Both the position numbers and the translations under genes were made by a program. Under the pieces are notes generated by a model. It saw nothing but the letters and a program-made list of their open reading frames with translations, did not search any database and was not told the origin of the DNA. From an uncultured Clostridium sp. (GTDB taxonomy: Bacteria; Bacillota; Clostridia; TANB77; CAG-508), in assembly GCA_947570695.1 (NCBI GenBank), contig CANOVB010000003.1, positions 186,001 to 250,000 on the forward strand: a stretch of DNA of 64,000 nucleotides, written 5' to 3'. Shown here one piece after another: positions 17,350 to 25,848 of this stretch (position 1 is its first letter; the number at the start of each line of letters is the position of its first letter).

Positions 17350-18393
17350 TCACCTCTTATTCTCCTTCAAATTCTGTCTTCGTAACTGACCACATGCAGC
17401 TGATATATCTGAACCTAGTTCTCTCCTTATAGTAGCTACTATTCCATGATCATTTAGGTAATCTCTAAACTTAATTATATTTTCATTTGTACTTTTAGTA
17501 TATTTTCCATCTTCTATTTTATTAATTGGTATTAAATTAACATGTGCAAGCATTCCATGAAGTAATTTTACAAGTGCTTTAGCATCTTCTAAATTGTCAT
17601 TATTATCTTTGGCCAAAGCATACTCAAAAGAAACTCTTTTATTTGTTTTCTCAATATAATACTTGCAAGCATTCATTAATTCTTCTATTGGATATGTATT
17701 ATTAATTGGCATCATTGAACTTCTTGTTTTGTTATTACTACTATGTAATGACACTGATAATGTACATTGCATTTTTCTATCTGCTAAATCATATATTTTA
17801 GGAACTAGTCCACTTGTAGATATACTTATATGTCTGGCTCCTATATTTAGCCCTTTTGGATCATTTAAAATTTTTATTGCTTCTAAAACATTCTCGTAAT
17901 TGTCTAAAGGCTCTCCTATCCCCATAAATACAATATTTGAAATTTTTATATTACAATCATTTTCTATGGCTAATATCTGTTCTACAATTTCTCCAGGTTC
18001 TAAATTCCTTGAAAATGGTATTCCAGTTGAAGCACAAAATTTACATCCCATTTTACATCCTATTTGACTAGATACGCAAACTGTATATCCATGATGATAT
18101 TCCATAAGTACTGTTTCTATTAAATTGTTTTCTTCATCTTGTAAATCAAATAAATATTTTTTTGTGCCATCAATCGACTCTAATTTATGTATTATATTAA
18201 ATAATCCTATATTATAATTTTCTTCTAACTTTTTTCTTAATTCAATAGATAAGTTTGTCATTTTTTCAAAAGACTTTACCTTTTCTTGATAAATCCATTT
18301 AAAAATTTGTTCTGCTCTAAATGTTTTTTCTCCTAAAGCTTTTAGCTCTTCTTTTAAATCATCTAGACAATAGTTTTTAATATTTTTTTTCAA
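17350..18393 (-). CDS. rlmN: 23S rRNA (adenine2503-C2)/tRNA methyltransferase
   Basis: Radical-SAM methylase of A2503 in 23S rRNA and of A37 in some tRNAs. The cluster-binding Cys113-x3-Cys117-x2-Cys120 motif (GCKMGCKFCAS) and the C-terminal catalytic Cys (SDISAACGQL) are present, as are GIGEPLDNYENV and HISISTSG. I place the start at TTG 18393 (347 residues), preceded by GGTGG at 18403-18399. The upstream in-frame ATG at 18417 abuts the -10 box of the only good promoter (TATAAC, 18423-18418), so it would lie at or before the RNA start. The gene ends with TGA, showing that TGA is a working stop here. Confidence 0.94.
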   Translation of the reverse strand: MKKNIKNYCLDDLKEELKALGEKTFRAEQIFKWIYQEKVKSFEKMTNLSIELRKKLEENYNIGLFNIIHKLESIDGTKKYLFDLQDEENNLIETVLMEYHHGYTVCVSSQIGCKMGCKFCASTGIPFSRNLEPGEIVEQILAIENDCNIKISNIVFMGIGEPLDNYENVLEAIKILNDPKGLNIGARHISISTSGLVPKIYDLADRKMQCTLSVSLHSSNNKTRSSMMPINNTYPIEELMNACKYYIEKTNKRVSFEYALAKDNNDNLEDAKALVKLLHGMLAHVNLIPINKIEDGKYTKSTNENIIKFRDYLNDHGIVATIRRELGSDISAACGQLRRQNLKENKR

Positions 18394-18417
18394 TACTTCC
18401 ACCAATCCTATAGGCAT

Positions 18418-18446
18418 GTTATATCATATAATGTTTTTTTTTACAA
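18418..18446 (-). promoter_or_regulatory. Promoter of the rlmN-stp-prkC operon
   Basis: On the minus strand TTGTAA (18446-18441), a 17-base spacer and TATAAC (18423-18418) preceded by TGA (extended -10). Confidence 0.65.
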
Positions 18447-18492
18447 TATATTTATTTTAATTTAATATTCTTTAGATTTACCTTTTAGATTA

Positions 18493-19380
18493 CTATTTAT
18501 TTAAAATTTTTCTTACTGGTATCTCAATTAATAATTCAAGTTTTCTGCAAATATTTAAAACTCCAAATATAAAAGATTGAAAAATATTTATATTATTAAA
18601 ATTTTTATGATAATACATTTTACTTTTATATAACTGTTCTACTTTTTTATAATAATTTAAAGTTTTTCCTATTGTTTGACTTTCATAATGTATAAATTTT
18701 TCTGTATTTAAGCTTATTGTTTTATAACCTTTTTCTTTTAATTTTTTAGCCAAAATATCTTCTTCATAAAATAGAAATACATTTTCATCTAATAAATCAA
18801 TTTGTTTTAAAACTTCAAATCTTGCTATAAAGAAAGCCCCTGATATTGCTTCAACTTCTAATATTTCTTTTTTATAATCTTCTTCTGAATATTCTCCTCT
18901 TCTTAAAATCTTATAAAAAAGAATTTCTAAAAATCTTGTAGAATATACAACATCTAATCCAAAAGTTCTAATTTTCCAACTGCTTCTTCTTATTGGCATT
19001 TCAAATTTATTAAACATTCTTGGAGCAATAATAGCAATTTTCTCATCACTTTTAATTACTTTCATACAATGAGATATAGCTTCTTGTGTAACTGTAATAT
19101 CTGGATTAGATATAATTACATAATCATAATTTTCTTCTAAGTTTTCTAAATATTTTATTCCAAAATTATTTCCATAATTATATCCACCATTTTTTTCGGA
19201 TCTAATAACTTTTACTTTATTATTTTCTAACTTTTGTAAATTTTCAAAAACTCCAATAGTAGTAGACATATTATCTACTACTACTATTCTATCTATAATA
19301 CTATATTCTTCGATATCTTTAACAAACTTCTTAGTATTATCTAAGTCGTTATAAGTTACTATAATTGCCGCTATTTTCAT
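18493..19380 (-). CDS. Family 2 glycosyltransferase (rhamnosyltransferase-like)
   Basis: The 295-residue GT-A enzyme starts MKIAAIIVTYND, a typical nucleotide-binding start. It has EKNGGYNYGNNFGIKY and YVIISNPDITV (the Asp-containing metal/nucleotide motif), an acceptor region EAISGAFFIARFEVL, and FYEEDILAKKLKEKGY. This layout is that of cytoplasmic rhamnosyltransferases that extend surface glycans; the linkage is not predictable. TTAGGAG precedes the ATG. It is the last gene of the polysaccharide locus, 60 bases after a polytopic membrane protein, with a hairpin in the gap. Confidence 0.88.
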   Translation of the reverse strand: MKIAAIIVTYNDLDNTKKFVKDIEEYSIIDRIVVVDNMSTTIGVFENLQKLENNKVKVIRSEKNGGYNYGNNFGIKYLENLEENYDYVIISNPDITVTQEAISHCMKVIKSDEKIAIIAPRMFNKFEMPIRRSSWKIRTFGLDVVYSTRFLEILFYKILRRGEYSEEDYKKEILEVEAISGAFFIARFEVLKQIDLLDENVFLFYEEDILAKKLKEKGYKTISLNTEKFIHYESQTIGKTLNYYKKVEQLYKSKMYYHKNFNNINIFQSFIFGVLNICRKLELLIEIPVRKILNK

Positions 19381-19401
19381 AAATTCTCCTAATTTATATT
19401 T

Positions 19402-19428
19402 CCTTGATTATACAGTTTTTAATCAAGG
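19402..19428. repeat. 9-base hairpin between the GT2 and polytopic membrane genes
   Basis: CCTTGATTA / TAATCAAGG (19402-19410 with 19420-19428). There is no T-run, so it is not a standard terminator; it could stabilise the RNA ends. Confidence 0.45.
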
Positions 19429-19440
19429 CATATCTGAAAT

Positions 19441-21279
19441 CTATTTTTTCTTTAATATTACTCCAGCTTCATTTTGGAAAACTAGCTCATATTCATCTGT
19501 AGAACTATATTCATCACTTGTAAATCGTACAAAAAACTCCTTATCTTCTGCTTTCATCCAGTCTTCTACATCTGTTTCAACTATAGCATTTTGTAAATCA
19601 TTTATTGATTTTCCTCCTGATGGAATTCCTGCAATAACATAAATCCAAGATTTACAATTTGTATTCATTCCTCCAACTAGCATATTATTTAAGGTTAAGC
19701 CCTCAACTTCTCCCATTGCTTCTGCTAGTTTAACTCTATTTTCATCTACTATACAAGAAACATTTATATTTTTTACCATTTCAATATTAGTATCAAAATA
19801 AATTCCCGATAAATCTTGTGATTTAAAGCTTGTTGGTGATGTTGGCGCTATTAATGTTGGTACTTTTTGATGAATTTTAGCTTCTGTTCCTGAAATTGCC
19901 ATATATATAATTAAACACCAAACAGCAATATATGTTGTAAGTACTATTTTTAGTTCTTTATTTTCATTAATAGCACACATAACTTCGACAGCTACTTCTA
20001 CTAGTAAAATCCATATTATATAATAAATTTTATAATAATAATATGGAGAAACAAAACCAGCCATTACTCCTATAAAAGTTATTAGAAGTTGAGCAAAAAG
20101 TATAGCTAAACTTACAAATTGATAATTTATCTTTTTACTCTTTATTGTTTTATAAATAAATATAGCTAAAAATGGTATATAGAATATAAAGTCCTCATAT
20201 AAAGCCTTATAAATAAGTCCATCAAATCCTATTGCATCTGTTAATTTATTTTGTTCACTATCTGTAAATGTTGGTATTACTAAATATAATATTGATAAAA
20301 TTGTTACTATAAGTAATAGCCCTGTTACCAAAATTGTAGACTTTTTGAAAAACTTTAAGTACGTTTTTTCTTCTTTTTTTGCAAAATCTTTTATAAATAC
20401 ATATATACATATAAATGAAAATAAAGCTGGTACAAATAAACAATAAGAAAAAATTATTCCTATTCCCATAAACACTATTAAACTCAATATAATTGGAAAT
20501 TGTGCTTCATTTTTATCATAGATTTTGGCTAAATAGAATAAACCTGTTGCAAAAGTTATTCCTATACTTAAATATGAAAATCCATATAATACACTTGTAT
20601 AAGGATATGCAAAACTATATAAAACTAAAAATACCATTCCTATTATATAAGAGGTTTTTGTTTTTAATTTATCATGAATTAAAGCATATAAGCCTAATAT
20701 ATTTAATAAAATAATTCCCATATCAAAAATTTTGAAAGTTACAAAGTCTTTAAAATTTAAATCTCTCATAACATTCATAAAAATTCCTGTATTTATATAT
20801 GCTCCTGATTGCATTGTTTTAAAATTATATCCTGTTTGATTATCTATTTTAGATAATACTTTCATATTGTCTGCAAAATTAGTAGCAGCACTATAATGCA
20901 TACAAGCGTCTACAGAGGCGTTTGCAACTGTTTTTGCAAGTGGGGCATATTGTGATACTGCCATATAGCACACTATAATAACAGAAATTATAACTGCTAA
21001 AATATCTCTTTTTCTTATTTCAAAACTTTGAATAAATTTGTCTTTATAAATCTTAAATCCAAATCCAGCTGTTACAAGCAAATTTACTATAGATAAAAAT
21101 AGTAAATTTGTAGTAATATTCATAACACCAAAAATCATACATACAGCTATATTAAACGCCAAATATGTAATTAGAGTTATTACTCCCCAGCTAACCAAGT
21201 TTATTTTTTCATTACTTTTTTTAAATAATACAAAAGTTATTAACATAGCAAAAACTGTTAAACAGTAGAAAATTCCCAT
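19441..21279 (-). CDS. Large polytopic membrane protein, GT-C-like, surface polysaccharide locus
   Basis: The 612-residue protein has about 12-13 membrane helices over residues 1-450 and a C-terminal soluble region (about 460-612) with mixed alpha/beta content. A loop after the third or fourth helix carries DACMHYSAATNF; acidic-plus-His first loops are usual in GT-C glycosyltransferases that use lipid-linked sugars. It is clearly paralogous to the next gene upstream: both begin with MG-I-Y, share a KKS-EKIN motif near residue 25 and a YINxGIFMNV motif around residue 155. No named family is recognised with confidence. Transfer of lipid-phosphate-linked sugars outside the membrane is an inference from context with the DPM-type and GtrA proteins. 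Confidence 0.65.
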   Translation of the reverse strand: MGIFYCLTVFAMLITFVLFKKSNEKINLVSWGVITLITYLAFNIAVCMIFGVMNITTNLLFLSIVNLLVTAGFGFKIYKDKFIQSFEIRKRDILAVIISVIIVCYMAVSQYAPLAKTVANASVDACMHYSAATNFADNMKVLSKIDNQTGYNFKTMQSGAYINTGIFMNVMRDLNFKDFVTFKIFDMGIILLNILGLYALIHDKLKTKTSYIIGMVFLVLYSFAYPYTSVLYGFSYLSIGITFATGLFYLAKIYDKNEAQFPIILSLIVFMGIGIIFSYCLFVPALFSFICIYVFIKDFAKKEEKTYLKFFKKSTILVTGLLLIVTILSILYLVIPTFTDSEQNKLTDAIGFDGLIYKALYEDFIFYIPFLAIFIYKTIKSKKINYQFVSLAILFAQLLITFIGVMAGFVSPYYYYKIYYIIWILLVEVAVEVMCAINENKELKIVLTTYIAVWCLIIYMAISGTEAKIHQKVPTLIAPTSPTSFKSQDLSGIYFDTNIEMVKNINVSCIVDENRVKLAEAMGEVEGLTLNNMLVGGMNTNCKSWIYVIAGIPSGGKSINDLQNAIVETDVEDWMKAEDKEFFVRFTSDEYSSTDEYELVFQNEAGVILKKK

Positions 21280-21324
21280 AAACTTTCTCCTTCTACATAA
21301 AAAATATATTCTTTTATTTCCTAG

Positions 21325-21433
21325 TTCTAGTTATATATTTAAAATATTGAAGTCCTGTTCAAAGCTTAGCTGGCTTGTTATAAGCAATGTAAACTAGTAA
21401 AAGAGCAAAATTATTTTAAATATATAACTAGAA
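21325..21433. repeat. MITE-like element with perfect 22-base terminal inverted repeats
   Basis: Arms 21325-21346 and 21412-21433 are perfect reverse complements (starting TTCTAGTTATATATTTAAAA) and enclose 65 bases with no coding capacity. It fills the space between two paralogous membrane genes. No clear target-site duplication is seen, so a large RNA stem is an alternative. Confidence 0.5.
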
Positions 21434-21444
21434 TAAGATAAATA

Positions 21445-23547
21445 TTATCTATTTATTTTAGCTACAAATCCATTTTCATTTTCATAAAGTATTTCTATTT
21501 CTTCCATTTGTTTAATTTCTTTTAATGTTTTATTATATTCGTCTAATTGTGTTTGTTCTTTTGATACAACTTGTACAATATATTTTTTTTCTTTATTTTC
21601 TAAAGCTGTTTCTACAGTATATTTTTTTGTATCTTGAACAAATTTTTCATATTTAATATCACTACTTGATATTTCAAGTAATGCTGTAGCCCAAATTCTT
21701 GTATAATATCCATTATTTATAAGTTCTATATTATTTGCTGTTAAATCTGGTATATTTTCTCTTGCGTATTTTACAACTTTTATTTCATTTGCATTAAAAT
21801 TATTATTTAAATCTATTAATTTTCTAAATTCAGTATTTTCAGTATAGTACATTCCTACTAAATTTGGCATCATATGTTTTTCTGTTTCTCCAATTAGATG
21901 TCCGCCTTTTAAATTAACCCAGAAACAAACAAAAAGTCCCCATATAAGCACATATACAAATCCTGTTGTTCTAAGTTCTCTTAATTTTTTTAATTTATCG
22001 GAATTTATATTTTTAATTATATCTGGAAGTACAACATAAAAAGCTAAAATTATTCCAGCATAAAATATTCCTATTGATATTAGTGCCTGTCTTAAAAGTT
22101 CAACTAAAGGTTGAGCTCCTGGTTTTACTGCTTCTTTTAGTGCATGTGTAGTTCCTAAATATATTAGTGGTGCATATAAAAGTACAAGAGCAATTACATC
22201 AATTCTAAATTGCTTTTTATCTATATGTTCATTTAGCATATCTATAGTTACCGCAAAAATAACTATCCAAAGAATAAAATAAGTTTTTATCATATAATAT
22301 GCTGATACTTTTCCATACATCATTCCTAAATATAAAAGTGCCCAAAATCCAACTGTTATTATAGAAAATACATCCATATATCTTAGATTTTTTTCTTTTA
22401 TTCTTTTTATTATTTCAAATGCATATAATACTGCAAATGGGATATATGGCAATATATTTGCAATCTTTTCATCATATATTTGTCCACCAATTTTTAAAGC
22501 ACTTACTAAATTTGTTTGTCCTTCAATAAAAAATGTTGGTATAAATAAATATCCAATTCCTACTGCTGTTACAACAAGTAGCATTCCTGTTACTATTAAA
22601 GTATTTTTCTTAAAGAATTTTAAATATGTTTTTCCCTCTTCTGAAAAATCTTTTAAAAATGTATATATACAAATTGCTGCAAATATAGCTGGAACAAATA
22701 AGCAATAAGAAAATATTAATCCCATTCCTAAAATTCCAATTAATGAAATTACTAATATTTTATTTATTTTCTCTTTTGAATATAATTCTTCAACAACTGC
22801 AATTAACATTGCAACCATTGCAATTCCTACACTTAAATATGAAAAGCCATAAATCCATGAATTATATGGATATCCATAAATATATAAAGCAAATAAAATT
22901 AAACTTCCTATAAGCCCTCTTTTAGTCTTAATTTTTTCCATAAATGTTGCATAAAATGCAAGTCCACCTATAAACATTATTAGTGTTTCAAACATTTGAT
23001 ATATATAGCAATGGTCAATTCCTGTAATGCCATTTATTACATTCATAAAAATACCATCATTTATATATGCTCCAGTTTGCATTACATTAAAATTGAAAAA
23101 TGTTTTATCTTCAACATTTATAAAAATTTTCAAATTATCTGAATAATGTTTTGCAGCTCTATAATGTACTGATGAATCCACAGCCCAGTGTGAGATGTCT
23201 CCATTATAAATATATAAATCTTTTACAAACATTACTGAAAATATTACTAAAATTACTACAATCCCTATAATATCAAATTTAGTTACAAAATATTTTTGTA
23301 TTTCTTTATGTCTTATAACTCTATAACTAAAAGCTATTGCAAATAATAAATTTATTATAGATAAAAGCCATAAATGTGATGTAATATTTAATAATCCCAA
23401 AACCATTCCTATTACTATGTTATAGCCAAGTAATGATACTATATAAATTATTAGCCATTTTATAAAATTAATTTTTTCTTCTGACTTTTTGAACATCATA
23501 AAACTTATTCCAAGTATTATTAATGTAATTATGTACAATATTCCCAT
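21445..23547 (-). CDS. Large polytopic membrane protein, GT-C-like, paralogue of the 612-residue protein
   Basis: This 700-residue protein has about 14 membrane helices and a C-terminal soluble tail (about 585-700). The first external loop has WAVDSSVHYRAAKHY, matching DACMHYSAATNF in the paralogue, followed by YINDGIFMNVING. The middle (FFKKNTLIVTGMLLVVTAVG) is nearly superposable on the same region of the downstream copy. AAAAGGGGAAG precedes the ATG. The two probably arose by duplication inside the locus and then diverged at their C-termini, perhaps acting on different acceptors. GT-C activity is inferred. Confidence 0.65.
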   Translation of the reverse strand: MGILYIITLIILGISFMMFKKSEEKINFIKWLIIYIVSLLGYNIVIGMVLGLLNITSHLWLLSIINLLFAIAFSYRVIRHKEIQKYFVTKFDIIGIVVILVIFSVMFVKDLYIYNGDISHWAVDSSVHYRAAKHYSDNLKIFINVEDKTFFNFNVMQTGAYINDGIFMNVINGITGIDHCYIYQMFETLIMFIGGLAFYATFMEKIKTKRGLIGSLILFALYIYGYPYNSWIYGFSYLSVGIAMVAMLIAVVEELYSKEKINKILVISLIGILGMGLIFSYCLFVPAIFAAICIYTFLKDFSEEGKTYLKFFKKNTLIVTGMLLVVTAVGIGYLFIPTFFIEGQTNLVSALKIGGQIYDEKIANILPYIPFAVLYAFEIIKRIKEKNLRYMDVFSIITVGFWALLYLGMMYGKVSAYYMIKTYFILWIVIFAVTIDMLNEHIDKKQFRIDVIALVLLYAPLIYLGTTHALKEAVKPGAQPLVELLRQALISIGIFYAGIILAFYVVLPDIIKNINSDKLKKLRELRTTGFVYVLIWGLFVCFWVNLKGGHLIGETEKHMMPNLVGMYYTENTEFRKLIDLNNNFNANEIKVVKYARENIPDLTANNIELINNGYYTRIWATALLEISSSDIKYEKFVQDTKKYTVETALENKEKKYIVQVVSKEQTQLDEYNKTLKEIKQMEEIEILYENENGFVAKINR

Positions 23548-23648
23548 AATCTTCCCCTTTTTACTTTTTATAAATTACATATTTTATATCAATAATTTTT
23601 GTATTAATTGTCATATATAAAACCTTTATATATAAGATAAATTACTAA

Positions 23649-24902
23649 TTATTTTAAAATATTCTTTTGTTCTTTGTGCATAATAATTTTTGTAACAACT
23701 GTATACATTATAAATTGAAGAGCAAGTGTGGTAGTACATGAAAAAGTTGCTCCATTTATTCCAAATCCTAAATTTCCAACTAATACATTTGATCCAATAA
23801 ATGCTATAATCATTGATATTACATATATTACAAATTGTACAAAAGTATGTCTTATTGTTGTTAATGTTACTAGATTTATATAAGAAATTGCATAGAAAAT
23901 ATATGATCCAATAATTACACATAAATTCATTCTATAAGCTTTTAAATCTATTCCATAAATTAATCCTAAAAATTCTGGGCCAAGTAAAAATGCGGCTAAA
24001 ACTGCAAATCCTCCAAAGGCTATAACTATTAATTTTATTTTAAAAGTTACTTTTTCAATTTCTTTTAATTCTTTTCTTTCATACATGTCTTTTAACTTGC
24101 CTAAAAATGGCATTACTATAAATTGTGTAAATAATGTCATTACTGTTGCTGGCATCATTATATATCCGTATATAGCTTGTATATCTTCTGTTAAATAACT
24201 ATCTATTGCATATTTAGGTGCATTTAATATGTATATTCCTGCAAATGAATTTACAAATACAAAAAATTCTGATTTTAAAATTTGTAAAACATTTTTAATG
24301 TTTACTTTATTTGTATTGTCTATAAGTTTTCTTGTAACTATAAAATAGTCATAAACAGCTAAAATAACTACATTTATAATTATTACAGCTAAACAAGCAA
24401 GTCTTAAATCTTTTGTTATTAAATCTACAATTAAAAATAATGCTATTCCTACAAATCCCTTTAATGATAAGGACTGTCCTGATTTATATAAAATATCATT
24501 TTTTTGCATTACTCCATAAAGTATATCTGAAAAAGCTTCTAATCCTTTAAAAATTGCAAGTAAAGCAAATATTGTAGTTTTAAATTCTGAATATTGTTTA
24601 AAAATTAGAAAGCCCGCTCCACCAATTAACATTAGCATACATGTAATAAATCTATTTGCAATATAATCTTTATCTTTTATTTTATTTTCAATATCTGTAA
24701 CTTGGCAAAGCCTCCCTGAATACATTGCCAAAGTATAAAGAATAGTTGCTGTTGCATAAGCTATTGAAAAAATTCCTGCTGTTTGAATATCATTAACTCT
24801 AGTTACTATTATTAAGAAAAATAACGAGTTAAATGAGTTTATACCAGTTCCTAAACTATTCCAGATAAAATTTTTTAAAAATGCTTTTTTCTCTGAATTC
24901 AT
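23649..24902 (-). CDS. wzx: Lipid-linked oligosaccharide flippase (Wzx/MATE-like)
   Basis: The 417-residue protein has about 12 evenly spaced membrane helices without a large soluble domain, and a start (KKAFLKNFIWNSLGTGINSF) typical of Wzx/RfbX polysaccharide flippases of the MOP superfamily. It would move undecaprenyl-linked repeat units to the outside. AGGAG is embedded in the end of the upstream GT gene, whose stop overlaps this start region, so the two are translationally coupled. It is one of two flippases in the locus; the other is at 49860-51080. Confidence 0.88.
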   Translation of the reverse strand: MNSEKKAFLKNFIWNSLGTGINSFNSLFFLIIVTRVNDIQTAGIFSIAYATATILYTLAMYSGRLCQVTDIENKIKDKDYIANRFITCMLMLIGGAGFLIFKQYSEFKTTIFALLAIFKGLEAFSDILYGVMQKNDILYKSGQSLSLKGFVGIALFLIVDLITKDLRLACLAVIIINVVILAVYDYFIVTRKLIDNTNKVNIKNVLQILKSEFFVFVNSFAGIYILNAPKYAIDSYLTEDIQAIYGYIMMPATVMTLFTQFIVMPFLGKLKDMYERKELKEIEKVTFKIKLIVIAFGGFAVLAAFLLGPEFLGLIYGIDLKAYRMNLCVIIGSYIFYAISYINLVTLTTIRHTFVQFVIYVISMIIAFIGSNVLVGNLGFGINGATFSCTTTLALQFIMYTVVTKIIMHKEQKNILK

Positions 24903-25810
24903 TATAAAACTCCTAAAATAAATATTATCCTTAGCATAAAATCATCTATTAAGCTATTTCTAATTTTCTTTGGATAAAATGCTTTTTTTAAAGCAATAAT
25001 AAAACTATATTTTTCATTTGAGAATAAATCTAAAATCTTTTTATTTTCTTCTGATAGTTCATTATAGTAAATTTCTTTAAAATTCAACATCTGTTGTTTT
25101 ATGTCTTTCATTCCATTTTTGAATAATAGATTTTTTATTCTCCAAACAAGTAATCTTATATATCCTTGACCTTCTGAAGTTGCATTTTGCTTTCTTCTTC
25201 TATATTTTACTGTTGTTACATTATCATAAGCTACATTTCCCATGCTTACACATAATATATATGTCCACCAATCATGGAAAAAACAACTTTTAGGCATATT
25301 TTGAATAATCATATCTCTAGTTTTTTTATTTACTGTCATTGTCATTCCTTGACTAACACATGAAAATAAAGATTTTAAAAATGAATATTCTCTATTTTTT
25401 TCACTTTCTCCTATAAATTGCATATTTTCATCATAATAATCAGATTTTCCAAAAGCCATATTAGGTTTTGTATCATCTAATTTATTTAAAGAATTTACTG
25501 CAAGTTCAATCTTATTTTCTATCCAAATATCATCTTGGTCTGCATAAGAATAATAATCTGCATCTACAAGTTTTAAAAGTTCAAAAAAGCTTTTTATAAA
25601 ACCTAAATTCTCTCCTTCAAATAACTGTATATTCTTATATTTTTTTTGATATTCTTTTATTATTTCTACTGTTTTATCTTTTGAACCATCATCTCTTACA
25701 ACTATTTCTATATTTTTATAGCTCTGTGCTAAAATAGAATCTAGTTGTTCTTCTATAAATGCTTCTCCATTATAAGTAGACATTATTACCGCTACTTTTT
25801 TATCTGCCAT
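24902..25810 (-). CDS. Family 2 glycosyltransferase
   Basis: The 302-residue GT-A fold begins KVAVIMSTYNGEAFIEEQLD, with IVVRDDGSKDKT and YYSYADQDDIW (Asp-x-Asp type motif), close to the rhamnosyl- and galactosyl-transferases of O-antigen clusters (compare 42020-42985). FFHDWWTYIL is the usual acceptor-loop motif. GAAAGGA precedes the ATG. It overlaps the wzx start by a base. Cytoplasmic face of the membrane; sugar and linkage unknown. Confidence 0.88.
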   Translation of the reverse strand: MADKKVAVIMSTYNGEAFIEEQLDSILAQSYKNIEIVVRDDGSKDKTVEIIKEYQKKYKNIQLFEGENLGFIKSFFELLKLVDADYYSYADQDDIWIENKIELAVNSLNKLDDTKPNMAFGKSDYYDENMQFIGESEKNREYSFLKSLFSCVSQGMTMTVNKKTRDMIIQNMPKSCFFHDWWTYILCVSMGNVAYDNVTTVKYRRRKQNATSEGQGYIRLLVWRIKNLLFKNGMKDIKQQMLNFKEIYYNELSEENKKILDLFSNEKYSFIIALKKAFYPKKIRNSLIDDFMLRIIFILGVL

Positions 25811-25848
25811 TTTCTATTCCTTTCAAGATTTATTTATATTTTTAGAAA

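Noticed and set aside
23626..23922. A 98-residue Asn/Tyr/Cys-rich ORF overlapping the flippase gene
   Set aside because: Out-of-frame shadow of AT-rich coding DNA with implausible composition and no ribosome binding site.
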